This document shows positions 1 to 9,098 of a stretch of DNA of 64,000 bases, in pieces. Each line of letters opens with the position of its first letter. Position 1 is the stretch's first letter. The position numbers and the translations under genes were made by a program. Origin of the DNA: Pseudobutyrivibrio sp. (lineage in GTDB: Bacteria > Bacillota > Clostridia > Lachnospirales > Lachnospiraceae); assembly GCF_017471675.1 (NCBI RefSeq), contig NZ_JAFUSK010000066.1, positions 1 through 64,000 on the forward strand, written 5' to 3'. The notes under the pieces are model-generated. The model searched no databases. It had not been told where the DNA came from and worked only from the letters and a program-made list of their open reading frames with translations.

Positions 1-201
1 TTTCTCTGTGAATGCTTCACCTAATACAATGCTGTTGGTAATCTTCGTAGATACGATATCATCATCAGACATATGTAACAAAGAGCATAATAAGCCCTTT
101 AACACGTGTTCATTTTCCTGTAAGAGAGCTTTGAAAAGGTAGTCGTTCGTCATAGGAACAACCAATTCGCCCTCCTTTGGATAATTATACTTTCTATCCA
201 T
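1..201 (-). CDS. Rpn/PD-(D/E)XK-type transposase-like nuclease, N-terminus only
   Basis: The minus strand reads from an ATG at 199-201 to the window edge (67 codons) and is cut off by it. The peptide contains MTNDYLFKALLQEN, which matches the start of the Rpn family (recombination-promoting nuclease / PD-(D/E)XK transposase-like proteins), abundant and multicopy in Lachnospiraceae. These proteins are thought to act as RecA-independent recombination nucleases. The catalytic part lies outside the window, so activity cannot be judged. The gene is transcribed away from pta. Confidence 0.7.
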   Translation of the reverse strand, partial: MDRKYNYPKEGELVVPMTNDYLFKALLQENEHVLKGLLCSLLHMSDDDIVSTKITNSIVLGEAFTEK

Positions 202-394
202 AATAAATAGTTCATGGGGATGAATAATAAATGTTACAATTGAGACAAAAACGAAAAATCTAGAAAGGATAGTAACATAGCGTCTGCTTCAGGTCAAGTA
301 CAGTTTTGCCAGACTGTCTCACCGCAAAAAAGGTACAAAATAAAAAACAATACAAAAAGACATTCTTTTTTCACGTAAAAGTAGTACACTAGCC

Positions 395-423
395 TTGTCG
401 AGTCGCTGTTTCCAGTTTATAAA
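395..423 (+). promoter_or_regulatory. candidate sigma-A promoter upstream of pta
   Basis: TTGTCG (395-400), a 17-nt spacer and TATAAA (418-423) form a plausible vegetative promoter 100 nt before pta. The -10 box touches the left arm of the large inverted repeat at 417-482, so a transcript starting here would lack part of that arm. Apart from this promoter and the repeat, I see nothing else clear in the 324-nt gap 202-525. Confidence 0.4.
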
Positions 424-482
424 TAATTAAATAGAAGCTTGTTCTTTGCAAGCAAGAAAAGCTTCTATTTAATTATTTATAA
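417..482. repeat. perfect 24-bp inverted repeat upstream of pta
   Basis: The arms at 417-440 and 459-482 are exact reverse complements (24 of 24 bases), separated by an 18-nt loop. The loop can itself pair TTCTT with AAGAA. The stem extends a further 3 bp if T416 is bulged. No T-run follows directly, so it is not a standard intrinsic terminator. It ends 43 nt before the pta start and could be an mRNA-stabilising 5' hairpin, a regulatory structure or a small mobile-repeat remnant. Confidence 0.75.
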
Positions 483-525
483 CTGTGAAAAGCAACGAAT
501 TTAAAGAAAGAATGAGGAAATTAAA

Positions 526-1509
526 ATGGCAGGATTTGGAGCATTAATTGATATCCTAAAAAAGGATCCTAAGAAAATCGTATTTACAGAAGGAACTGAC
601 CATCGTATTATTGAGGCTTCTAGCCGTCTACTTGGTTCTGATTTCCTTCAGCCAATTCTTATTGGAAAGGAGTCTGAGGTAAAGGCAGCAGCTGAGGAAG
701 CTGGTTTCAATATTCGTGGTGCAGTTATCATTGACCCAGACAACTATGATAGATTTGATGAGATGTGTGAGCTTTTCTGCGAGCTTAGAAAGAGCAAGGG
801 AGTTACAATGGAGCAGGCAGCTACCACATGTAAGCAGGCTAATTACTTCGGTACAATGCTTGTAAAGATGGGGGTTGCTGATGCACTTCTTGGTGGTGCC
901 ACATACTCTACAGCAGATACAGTTCGTCCAGCACTTCAGGTAATTAAGACAAAGCCAGGCAACAGCATCGTATCTTCTTGCTTCATCATGGTACGTAACT
1001 CAGCTACAGGTGATAGAGAAGTTCTTGCAATGGGTGACTGCGCTATCAACATTAAGCCAAACGCTGATGAGCTTGCTGAAATCGCAGGCGAGACAGCAGA
1101 GTGTGCTAAGATTTTTGGTATTGATCCTAAGATTGCTATGCTTTCTTACTCAACACTTGGTTCTGGTAAGGGCGAGGATGTTGATAAGATGCGTGAAGCT
1201 ACAGCAAAGGCTAAGGAGAAGTATCCTACACTTGATATCGAAGGCGAGCTTCAGTTCGATGCAGCTGTTTCTCCACGTGTTGCAAAGACAAAGTGCCCAG
1301 ATTCTACAGTAGCTGGACATGCTAACACATTTATCTTCCCAGATATCAATGCTGGTAACATTGGATATAAGATTGCACAGCGTCTTGGCGGTTTTGATGC
1401 TTACGGCCCAATCCTTCTTGGACTTAATGCACCAATCAACGACTTATCTCGTGGATGCAATGCACAGGAAGTATACTCAATGGCTATTATTACAGCCGCT
1501 TTGGCTTAG
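526..1509 (+). CDS. pta: phosphate acetyltransferase
   Basis: The 327-residue product interconverts acetyl-CoA and acetyl phosphate in the cytoplasm, the first half of the Pta-AckA route that yields ATP and acetate. The whole chain fits the short PTA_PTB form (about 325-335 residues) and begins MAGFGALIDIL with the usual KKIVFTEGTDHRI segment. Conserved stretches include GGATYSTADTVRPALQ and the C-terminal GLNAPINDLSRGC. A ribosome site (AATGAGGAAA) precedes the ATG. The usual partner ackA is not next to it: a 290-nt structured gap and then recJ follow. Confidence 0.95.
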   Translation: MAGFGALIDILKKDPKKIVFTEGTDHRIIEASSRLLGSDFLQPILIGKESEVKAAAEEAGFNIRGAVIIDPDNYDRFDEMCELFCELRKSKGVTMEQAATTCKQANYFGTMLVKMGVADALLGGATYSTADTVRPALQVIKTKPGNSIVSSCFIMVRNSATGDREVLAMGDCAINIKPNADELAEIAGETAECAKIFGIDPKIAMLSYSTLGSGKGEDVDKMREATAKAKEKYPTLDIEGELQFDAAVSPRVAKTKCPDSTVAGHANTFIFPDINAGNIGYKIAQRLGGFDAYGPILLGLNAPINDLSRGCNAQEVYSMAIITAALA

Positions 1510-1532
1510 TCCTTAGTTGTTCTAAATGCTAC

Positions 1533-1745
1533 GAGCGACCAACAAACACATATTATCTTATGACACGCTTGCGCTCATATCGCTCTTTTAATGTAAGCTT
1601 CGCTTACTAGACCGCAAAAGTTGATTGCAAATGCAATCATCCTTTTGGGTCATTTATTGCCCTACGTAAGAAGCCTCTTTCAGAGCCTTCTAAGTAGGGA
1701 TGGAGCTCAAAGGTCATTAAGATAAAATGTGTATGTCGGCCGCTC
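1533..1745. repeat. structured intergenic element with long imperfect terminal inverted repeats
   Basis: The ends at 1533-1564 (GAGCGACC...) and 1713-1745 (...GGCCGCTC) are imperfect reverse complements over about 32 nt, with roughly five mismatches and one bulge. Three further hairpins sit inside: GTAAGC/GCTTAC (1593-1607), the near-palindrome TGATTGCAAATGCAATCA (1622-1639), and CCCTAC...GTAGGG (1660-1699). No reading frame of note is present. It could be a MITE-like element or a structured RNA between pta and recJ. I found no second copy in the window. Confidence 0.55.
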
Positions 1746-1801
1746 TTTGTTTATGTTAGAATAGCTTAGAAATAATACGATTATTAATTTGGAGAATATG
1801 A

Positions 1802-3568
1802 ATGAGTAAATGGATATTACAACGCAAAGCCGCAGATTACGCTACACTTAGCGCGAAGCTTAAGGTGGATCCGGTTATTGTGCGATTGATGGTGAATAGA
1901 GGGCTTAGTACATATGAGGAAATGGAAGAGTATCTTCATCCTACTCTAAATAATTTGCCTGACCCACATTTGTTTGCAGACATGGACGAAGCCTGCGAGC
2001 TTTTGATGGAAGCCATTGATGAGGGCATAAAGATAAGGGTAGTAGGGGATTATGATGTGGATGGAATTATGTCCACTTATATTCTTACCACAGCCATAAG
2101 GGAAGCCGGTGCAGATGTGGATTACGCAGTGCCACATAGAATGGTGGATGGCTACGGAATTAATCCAGAGATGGTTCAGACAGCTTTTGATGAGGGCATA
2201 AGATTTATCATTACCTGTGATAACGGTATTGCGGCAGCCCCTGCAATTGACCTTGCCAAGGAGCTTGGTATGACCTTTGTAGTAACTGACCATCATGAGG
2301 TCCCTTTTGAGCTGGCAGCAGATGGTGTTACTAAAATCCAGCAAATCCCTCACGCTGATGCAGTAGTTGACCCTAAGAGGGATGACTGTAATTATCCATT
2401 TAAAGGTATTTGTGGTGCCCAGGTGGCATGGAAGCTTGTAGATGTTTTGTATGAATTCCTAGGAATCGAAAAGGAAAAGGCAGATGCATTCTTACAATTT
2501 GCCAGCATTGCAACAGTGTGTGATGTTATGGAGCTTAAGGGCGAAAACAGATCCACAGTGTATCATGGCATCAAAGCTATTGAAAATACCGATAATATAG
2601 GACTTAATGCCCTGCTTGCAAGAAACGAGCTTAAGGGAAAGCCCCTTAGCTGTTATCACTTAGGATTTATTATTGGCCCATGTCTTAATGCCAGTGGAAG
2701 GCTTGATACAGCAGGCCGTGCCATTGAGCTTTTAATGGAGACGGATGAGGCAAAGGCTCTTGCCATGGCAAATGAGCTGGTAGAGCTTAACGGTCAGCGT
2801 AAAACAATGACTCAAACTGGTATCGACAGAGCCAAGGAGCAGATAGAATCAAGTGACCTGAAAAATGACAGAGTGCTGGTAATCTACATCCCAGAGCTTC
2901 ACGAAAGCTTAGCTGGTATAGTGGCAGGCCGAATTAGAGAGACATACAATAAGCCAGTGCTTGTAATAACAGATGCAGAAGAAGGTGCTAAGGGAAGTGG
3001 ACGTTCAATCCCTGCGTACAATATGTTTGAAGAGCTTACTGCAGTAAAGGATGTGTTTACTAAATTTGGCGGTCATCCTATGGCAGCAGGGGTTTCCCTT
3101 GAAAAGGGTAAGATAGATGAGCTTAGAAGAAGATTAAACGAAAACTGCACCCTTACAGAGGATGATATGCAAGAGATTATCAAGATTGATTGCGACATGC
3201 CTCTTTCATATATCACAGAAGGGCTAATAGATAGCATTGATTTGCTTGCTCCATTTGGAACAGGAAACAGCAAGCCGCTTTTTGCCCTTAAGAATATTCC
3301 AGTACAGAAAATGGCATATATGGGCAAAGAAGGCCAGTATCTGAGAATGTCAGTGGAGACTGAAAAGGGTGAGACCATGACAGCTCTTATGTTTAGAGGT
3401 GTTGAGGATTTTGAAAGGTCTGTTGAAGAAAAGTACGGTGAGGCATCGTGGCAAGGATTGTTCTCAGGAAATAGCAATGGAGTAACTATGGATATAGTTT
3501 ACGAACCATCTATAAACGAGTTTAGAGGCAATCGTAGTGTGCAAATAATCATCGAAAATTTTAAGTAG
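1802..3568 (+). CDS. recJ: single-stranded-DNA-specific exonuclease RecJ
   Basis: This 588-residue protein is a 5'-3' single-strand DNA exonuclease of the DHH phosphoesterase superfamily, used in RecF-pathway recombination and mismatch/base-excision repair. Metal-binding motif I is GDYDVDG at residues 82-88, and the DHH motif (TDHHE) is at 162-166. The DHHA1 domain shows FGGHPMAAG. The length is typical of the compact clostridial form. The start MSKWILQRK is the normal RecJ N-terminus and follows GGAGAATATGA. It is transcribed alone; a new promoter precedes the next gene. Confidence 0.95.
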   Translation: MSKWILQRKAADYATLSAKLKVDPVIVRLMVNRGLSTYEEMEEYLHPTLNNLPDPHLFADMDEACELLMEAIDEGIKIRVVGDYDVDGIMSTYILTTAIREAGADVDYAVPHRMVDGYGINPEMVQTAFDEGIRFIITCDNGIAAAPAIDLAKELGMTFVVTDHHEVPFELAADGVTKIQQIPHADAVVDPKRDDCNYPFKGICGAQVAWKLVDVLYEFLGIEKEKADAFLQFASIATVCDVMELKGENRSTVYHGIKAIENTDNIGLNALLARNELKGKPLSCYHLGFIIGPCLNASGRLDTAGRAIELLMETDEAKALAMANELVELNGQRKTMTQTGIDRAKEQIESSDLKNDRVLVIYIPELHESLAGIVAGRIRETYNKPVLVITDAEEGAKGSGRSIPAYNMFEELTAVKDVFTKFGGHPMAAGVSLEKGKIDELRRRLNENCTLTEDDMQEIIKIDCDMPLSYITEGLIDSIDLLAPFGTGNSKPLFALKNIPVQKMAYMGKEGQYLRMSVETEKGETMTALMFRGVEDFERSVEEKYGEASWQGLFSGNSNGVTMDIVYEPSINEFRGNRSVQIIIENFK

Positions 3569-3585
3569 TTAGACCTAAGGATTTA

Positions 3586-3614
3586 TTGAATAAAGGCTAT
3601 AAATCATATAAAAT
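3586..3614 (+). promoter_or_regulatory. sigma-A promoter for the 3652 gene cluster
   Basis: TTGAAT (3586-3591), a 17-nt spacer and TAAAAT (3609-3614) lie in the 83-nt gap after recJ. It probably drives the tightly packed run 3652-7263 (hydrolase, membrane protein, methyltransferase, hslO). Confidence 0.5.
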
Positions 3615-3651
3615 AAACTTAAATTTTCTGGATTAGAGAGGGAGTAGAATA

Positions 3652-4596
3652 ATGGAAAATCAAGAGGTATACACATTTAATTCCTGTGATGGACATTCAG
3701 TTATTCATTGTAGAAAGTGGTTGCCTGAGGGGGCACCAGTTGCAGTAGTTCAGATTGTTCACGGGATGGTAGAATATATAGAAAGATATGACGAATTCGC
3801 TAGATTTCTTACATCTAAGGGATATGTGGTAGTAGGTCATGACCATATAGGTCACGGTCACTCTGTTTCCTCTAATGAGGAATTAGGTGTTATGACAGGC
3901 CAACATCCTTCAGATGATATGGTGGAGGATATTTATACACATTATGCTCTTACAAGGAAGGCTTATCCTGCACTTCCATATTTTATTTTAGGTCATTCAA
4001 TGGGTTCTTATATGCTCAGAAAGTTTTTGGCAAATAAGACAGCCTACCTTGAGGATTTAACAGGTGCTGTAATAATGGGAACCGGTCAGGAGTCAGCATT
4101 AACATGTAATGCTGGTCTTGCTGTTATTGGCCTATTATCACTTATCAAAGGTAAGAACTATCGCAGTACCTTTGTAAGAGATATGACATACAGTGCACCT
4201 TATAAGAAATATGATTGCTATGGCAAGGACTATGGCAATTCATGGTTGTCTAAGAATACACGTAATGTGGAAAACTATTTTCATGACCCATATTGTACAT
4301 TCTTATTTACATTGAATGCCTACAAGGGTCTTGTAGAAGCTACTAAATACGTTGGTACAAAAGCATGCGTCAACAAAATGAGAAAAGGATTACCTCTTTT
4401 TGTTGTTTCAGGTGATGCTGACCCAGTAGGAAATCTAGGCGTTGGTACAACAGCAGCCTATGAGGCATTTAAGGCAGCAGGTATAAAGGATGTTACTCTT
4501 AAGCTATATAAGGGTGACAGACATGAGATATTAAATGAGTTAGATAGAGATAAGGTATTTGAGGATATCTATCAGTGGTTTGAAGCACACAAGTAA
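3652..4596 (+). CDS. alpha/beta hydrolase, lysophospholipase/monoacylglycerol-lipase type
   Basis: The 314-residue cytoplasmic protein has the serine-hydrolase nucleophile elbow GHSMG at residues 114-118 (Ser116), an early VHGMVEYIERYDEFA segment, and GHDHIGHGHS, all typical of the Hydrolase_4 (monoacylglycerol lipase, PldB-like) family. The likely Asp and His of the triad are in VSGDADPVG and GDRHE near the C-terminus. The substrate is probably a lipid ester but cannot be read from sequence. A GAGGGAG ribosome site precedes the ATG. It is first in an apparent operon. Confidence 0.85.
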   Translation: MENQEVYTFNSCDGHSVIHCRKWLPEGAPVAVVQIVHGMVEYIERYDEFARFLTSKGYVVVGHDHIGHGHSVSSNEELGVMTGQHPSDDMVEDIYTHYALTRKAYPALPYFILGHSMGSYMLRKFLANKTAYLEDLTGAVIMGTGQESALTCNAGLAVIGLLSLIKGKNYRSTFVRDMTYSAPYKKYDCYGKDYGNSWLSKNTRNVENYFHDPYCTFLFTLNAYKGLVEATKYVGTKACVNKMRKGLPLFVVSGDADPVGNLGVGTTAAYEAFKAAGIKDVTLKLYKGDRHEILNELDRDKVFEDIYQWFEAHK

Positions 4597-4606
4597 TGGA
4601 GTAATT

Positions 4607-5650
4607 ATGGATTCATTGGAGCATTTAATCACAAGGTCAATAAAGACGTATTATAAAAGTAAGCTGTTTGCTCCTATTATCTTTCTAGTGTTTTTAGCTG
4701 TTATTGGTATTATATTTCCTGTAAGACATATGCTTTTTCCTACAATGTATGAAGAGGAGCAGATTAGCTTATACGAAATGTACAATTCTAAGGAAAACTA
4801 CGCAAGGTTCAATCTAAACAATCTATACTTCACAGGATATACCAGCAAATGGCTTGATAGAACCAGGGGTTACTTTTATTACACTATGATTAATTCAGAA
4901 TGTGTAGTTGTACTGCTTGATCCAGATACTTGTGAGCAGGGAGCCCCTACAATCGATTCTCTTTCCATTAAAGGAGAGATAGTTTACGATTCAGTTGCAA
5001 CAAGAACTCTTCTTACAAACCTTGCAAGTGATTTGAATTGGAACGAAAATGGAATACTTTCAACAGTATCATCATATTCAATCTCTGAGCCAGATGCTAC
5101 AGGTGCTGCCGCTAGGTTATTTGAGTTTTTATATGTTATTCTTGGGCTGTACAGTATTTTACAGATAATAGTATATTGCATATATATTGCATTTCCTGTA
5201 ATATCATCACCGGTACAAAAGACTAGGGCTTATGGTAAGCCTTCTGAGATATTGGCAGAGGCAGAGGAAGAGCTGGCAACACTTCCACAGCTTGCTACAG
5301 AGGATATGTTCATTACAGAGCATTATTTTATCGAAACCAGTAGCTATGGTGTTGCTATTGTGCCAATTGATGCTATAATTTGGATTTACAAGTATTCCAC
5401 CATGCACAAATTCCTATGGCATCATTTTTCAATTACATACACACTTTATATTACAGCAGGCAAGCGCCATTACATCAAATGCCCTAAGAATATAAAGAGT
5501 GATATTGATGGTATTATGGACTATTTGTCAGAGGCTAATCATGATATTTTGGTGGGCTTCTCTGAGGAGAATCGTCTTAAGGTGGAAGAGATTCAAAATG
5601 ATTTTGAGATAGTTAGAAAGATAACAGGCTTTTTATCTAAGAGGGTATAA
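4607..5650 (+). CDS. hypothetical two-TM membrane protein
   Basis: I choose ATG 4607 (347 residues), preceded by GGAG; an earlier in-frame start would overlap the upstream gene. I do not recognise the family with certainty. Residues about 22-42 (APIIFLVFLAVIGIIF) form one membrane segment and about 170-195 a second, giving an extracytoplasmic loop of roughly 120 residues between them and a cytoplasmic C-terminal half. No catalytic motif is visible. It sits between a hydrolase and a methyltransferase with almost no spacing (the next ATG follows the stop directly), so it is co-transcribed. Confidence 0.7.
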   Translation: MDSLEHLITRSIKTYYKSKLFAPIIFLVFLAVIGIIFPVRHMLFPTMYEEEQISLYEMYNSKENYARFNLNNLYFTGYTSKWLDRTRGYFYYTMINSECVVVLLDPDTCEQGAPTIDSLSIKGEIVYDSVATRTLLTNLASDLNWNENGILSTVSSYSISEPDATGAAARLFEFLYVILGLYSILQIIVYCIYIAFPVISSPVQKTRAYGKPSEILAEAEEELATLPQLATEDMFITEHYFIETSSYGVAIVPIDAIIWIYKYSTMHKFLWHHFSITYTLYITAGKRHYIKCPKNIKSDIDGIMDYLSEANHDILVGFSEENRLKVEEIQNDFEIVRKITGFLSKRV

Positions 5651-6394
5651 ATGGAAGCTTACACAGGTTTTGCCCCGGTCTACGATATGTATATGGATAA
5701 CATTCCATACGATGATTGGGCTAACAATATAAGTAGTATTTTTCAAAAATATAATATGCCAATGGAAATCGTTTGTGACTTAGGATGCGGCACAGGTCAG
5801 ATGACCAGGCGCCTTAAGGCTAAGGGCTACGATATGATTGGCGTAGATATATCATACGACATGCTCATGGAAGCAATGGAGGCTGAGGATTCCGATGGAA
5901 TCCTTTATCTATGTCAGGACATGAGAAATTTTGAGCTGTATGGAACTGTTGGGGCAGTGGTAAGTGTTTGCGATAGCATCAATTATCTTAAGGATACTGA
6001 CGAGCTCCTTACGGTTTGCAAACTTGCCAACAATTATCTTGACCCCCAGGGATTGTTTGTGTTCGATATTAAGACAGAGCATTATTACAAGAAGCTTGGC
6101 AGCAGCACAATTGCTGAGAATCGAGAGGAAGGCAGCTTCATTTGGGAAAATGATTATGATGAAGAAACCAGGGATAATTTTTATTATCTTACCATCTACG
6201 AAGAAAATGATGAAGGAACCTTCGATAGATATGAAGAGGAGCATCTTCAACATGCATTTACAATGGATGAGGTAAAGGCGGCCATTAAAGAAAGTGGGTT
6301 ACAGCTTCTAGAGGTGTTAGATGTGTCAACAATGAAGGCACCAACAGAGGATAGTGATAGATTGTATTTTATAGCAAGAGAGGTAACAAAGTAA
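5651..6394 (+). CDS. class I SAM-dependent methyltransferase
   Basis: The 247-residue cytoplasmic protein has SAM-binding motif I VCDLGCGTGQMT and the acidic end of strand 2 (MIGVDIS), followed by a CQDMRNFEL segment, matching Methyltransf_25/11-type small-molecule methyltransferases. The DYDEETRDNFYYLTIYEE segment is typical of a Firmicute subgroup whose substrate is unknown. It starts immediately after the upstream stop and its last base overlaps the start of hslO. Confidence 0.85.
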   Translation: MEAYTGFAPVYDMYMDNIPYDDWANNISSIFQKYNMPMEIVCDLGCGTGQMTRRLKAKGYDMIGVDISYDMLMEAMEAEDSDGILYLCQDMRNFELYGTVGAVVSVCDSINYLKDTDELLTVCKLANNYLDPQGLFVFDIKTEHYYKKLGSSTIAENREEGSFIWENDYDEETRDNFYYLTIYEENDEGTFDRYEEEHLQHAFTMDEVKAAIKESGLQLLEVLDVSTMKAPTEDSDRLYFIAREVTK

Positions 6395-7263
6395 TGAGCG
6401 ATTATATAGTTAGAGGAACAGCAGCAAATGACGCTATCAGAGCATTTGCCATAACAAGCCATGATATGGTAGAGGAGGCTAGAAGCCGCCATAACACATC
6501 TCCAATAGTAACAGCAGCCCTTGGTAGAATGCTTTCAGCAGGTTCCATGATGGGAGTTATGCTTAAGGGAGAGGATGATTTAGTTACACTTCAGATTCAG
6601 GGAAGTGGCCCTCTTAAGGGTGTTACAGTAACAGCAAACAGCAAGGGAGAGGTTAAGGGATTTCCTAATGTAGCTGTTGTTGATTTGCCACCTAAGAATG
6701 GAAAGCTTGATGTAGGTGGTGCTATAGACCTTGGTATTATGCGTGTAATTAAGGACATGGGATTAAAGGAGCCTTATGTTGGTACAGTCGAGCTTCAGAC
6801 TGGTGAGATAGCAGAGGATTTAACATATTACTATGCAGTATCAGAGCAGATTCCATCTTCTGTAGGGCTTGGCGTACTTATGAATAAGGACAACACTGTT
6901 AACTGTGCAGGTGGATTCATCATTCAACTTATGCCATTTACACCAGAGGAGGTTATCGAAAAGATTGAGGAGAACCTTAAGACTCTTCCATCTGTTACAG
7001 ATATGCTTTCTAGTGGAAAGACACCGGAGCAAATGCTTGAGACAGTTCTTGCAGGCCTTGACCTTCAGTTTATGGAGACATATCAGGTTGGATATAAGTG
7101 CGATTGCTCTAGAGAAAGAGTAATAAAGAGCCTTGCATCCCTTGGCAAGGAAGACATGGATGAAATTATAGCTGATGGTAAGCCTGTAGAGGTTAAGTGT
7201 CAGTTTTGTAACGAGGCTTATGAGTTTACAATTGACGAGCTTAAGAGTTTTAGGCGGAATTAG
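6394..7263 (+). CDS. hslO: redox-regulated chaperone Hsp33
   Basis: The 289-residue cytosolic holdase is activated by oxidative unfolding when its C-terminal zinc site loses Zn. The ligands are visible as Cys236 and Cys238 (CDC) and Cys269 and Cys272 (CQFC). The N-terminal domain carries the usual MSDYIVRGTAA...IRAFAI and GPLKGVTV segments. The ATG overlaps the upstream methyltransferase stop, indicating coupling. Length matches the family. Confidence 0.95.
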   Translation: MSDYIVRGTAANDAIRAFAITSHDMVEEARSRHNTSPIVTAALGRMLSAGSMMGVMLKGEDDLVTLQIQGSGPLKGVTVTANSKGEVKGFPNVAVVDLPPKNGKLDVGGAIDLGIMRVIKDMGLKEPYVGTVELQTGEIAEDLTYYYAVSEQIPSSVGLGVLMNKDNTVNCAGGFIIQLMPFTPEEVIEKIEENLKTLPSVTDMLSSGKTPEQMLETVLAGLDLQFMETYQVGYKCDCSRERVIKSLASLGKEDMDEIIADGKPVEVKCQFCNEAYEFTIDELKSFRRN

Positions 7264-7374
7264 TCAAATAAAGTATATTAATAACGCAAAAGTTTAGTTG
7301 TTTTTATTTTTATATTTCTTGTAAACTAGGAAACGGAGTTATTGTATATACTATTACGCATAGAAGGTAAACTA

Positions 7375-9075
7375 ATGAGTAAGCATAAGAAAAACAAGTT
7401 TAAATCAATCAGGTTTTATAGAGAAACAATATTACGTGGCGCAATTACTTGCGCCGCTGTTTTGGCTATATATCTTTTAGGAAGCTTATTTTTCAGTAAT
7501 CATTTTTATATTAGAAGTAAGGTCAATGGAGTTGGCGCATCTTTTTTAGGTGCAGAAAAGACCTTTGAGAAGATTGTTAGTAATGCTGACAAGTACACTA
7601 TATCCTTTAAGAATGCAGATGGGGATGTGGTAAATGAAGTCAGTGCCAGCGATTTAGGTGTTGATGTTAATTACGATGTTTCTCAGGTTCAGGACATCCT
7701 AGATAAGCAGACAGGATTTAACTGGATTGGTCGTCTTATTATTCCAGCAGAATACTACACAGCTACAGGTAATTCCTACGATGCTTCTAAGGTTAAGGCT
7801 ATAGCTCAAAGCCTTGATTTCAGCAATCATAAATCTACCAAGGAATCTGAAGATGCTTACATAACATTTGATGGTGATAAATGGGTAATTGTCGACGAGG
7901 TTTATGGAGATAGAATAGACCAAGAGGGCGTTGAGGAAGCCATCATTTATGCTGTAGAAAATCTTGAAGAAGAGATTAACATTGCAGATGGTACATGCTA
8001 CAACAAGCCTGATGTTAAGGCGGATGATGCTAACATAAAGGCTGCTGTTGATAAGCTTAATAAATATATGGATATTGATATTCATTACGACCTTGGGGAA
8101 GGTATCACTGAGGATATTCCTAAGGAGACCAAGGCTTCATTCTTTAATTGGGACGATAAGTTCAAGGTAGGTTTTGATAGAGATGCAATTGGTGAATATG
8201 TAAATGCCATGGGTGACAAATATAATACCTACGGCAAGAAAAAGGAATTCACCACAACAGATGGCGAGGAAATCACAGTACCTGCTGGCTCCTTCGGTTG
8301 GCGTATTGCCTACGAGGGTGAGATAGATGCCATCATTGCTGATTTCAAAGGTGGCAAAGACGTAACACGTGATTTTACATATCTATATTATGGAACCAGT
8401 CACGGTGAACACGATTATGGCAATTCCTATGTAGAGGTTAATCTTACAAAGCAGCGCGTATATGTTTACAAGGACGGTGAGATGGTCTTTGACACACCTT
8501 GTGTTTCTGGTAAGATTGCCGGTAACCATGGTACACACACTGGTGTTTATCCAATAGCCTACAAGCAGACAGAGGCAACACTTAAGGGTGATAATTACGA
8601 ATCACATGTACATTTTTGGATGCCTTTCAATATGGGCGAAGGTTTACATGATGCCACCTGGCGTAACAAATTTGGCGGTGACATATATAAGAAGAGTGGT
8701 AGCCATGGATGTGTAAATTTACCATTGTCTGCTGCTGAAAAAATTTACGATATCGTTGAGGCTGGATGGCCAGTAATAGTATTTTATACTGGTGATACTG
8801 AAGAGCAGAACTACATACTTCAGAATCCACAGCTCAAGGTTATAGATCAAATTACACAGATAGGACCTGTTACTAGTTTAGAGCAGGAGCCAACTATTGC
8901 ATCAGCAAGGGCTGCATACGAGGCACTTACTGAGGAGCAAAAGGCACTTGTTACAAACTATCAGGATCTTGTTAATGCAGAACTTACTCTTCAGGTACTT
9001 AAGGAACAGGCTGCGGCAGCTGCTGCGGCTGCAGAAGGTCAGGTACCTGTAGAAGGTACAGTAGTGACACCGTAA
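7375..9075 (+). CDS. L,D-transpeptidase with peptidoglycan-binding-like domain
   Basis: The 566-residue protein has a basic N-terminus, one membrane anchor (about 22-40), a PG_binding_4-like extracellular region and a C-terminal YkuD catalytic domain. The catalytic signature SHGCVN has Ser443 and the nucleophile Cys446; an upstream HGTHTG segment is conserved. It should form 3-3 peptidoglycan cross-links outside the membrane. The last 80 residues add an Ala-rich tail. I choose ATG 7375 (after AGAAGGTAA) because the product then starts MSKHKKNK; a TTG at 7342 is a weaker alternative. Confidence 0.9.
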   Translation: MSKHKKNKFKSIRFYRETILRGAITCAAVLAIYLLGSLFFSNHFYIRSKVNGVGASFLGAEKTFEKIVSNADKYTISFKNADGDVVNEVSASDLGVDVNYDVSQVQDILDKQTGFNWIGRLIIPAEYYTATGNSYDASKVKAIAQSLDFSNHKSTKESEDAYITFDGDKWVIVDEVYGDRIDQEGVEEAIIYAVENLEEEINIADGTCYNKPDVKADDANIKAAVDKLNKYMDIDIHYDLGEGITEDIPKETKASFFNWDDKFKVGFDRDAIGEYVNAMGDKYNTYGKKKEFTTTDGEEITVPAGSFGWRIAYEGEIDAIIADFKGGKDVTRDFTYLYYGTSHGEHDYGNSYVEVNLTKQRVYVYKDGEMVFDTPCVSGKIAGNHGTHTGVYPIAYKQTEATLKGDNYESHVHFWMPFNMGEGLHDATWRNKFGGDIYKKSGSHGCVNLPLSAAEKIYDIVEAGWPVIVFYTGDTEEQNYILQNPQLKVIDQITQIGPVTSLEQEPTIASARAAYEALTEEQKALVTNYQDLVNAELTLQVLKEQAAAAAAAAEGQVPVEGTVVTP

Positions 9076-9098
9076 ACATTCATTCAAGTGAGGCGATT

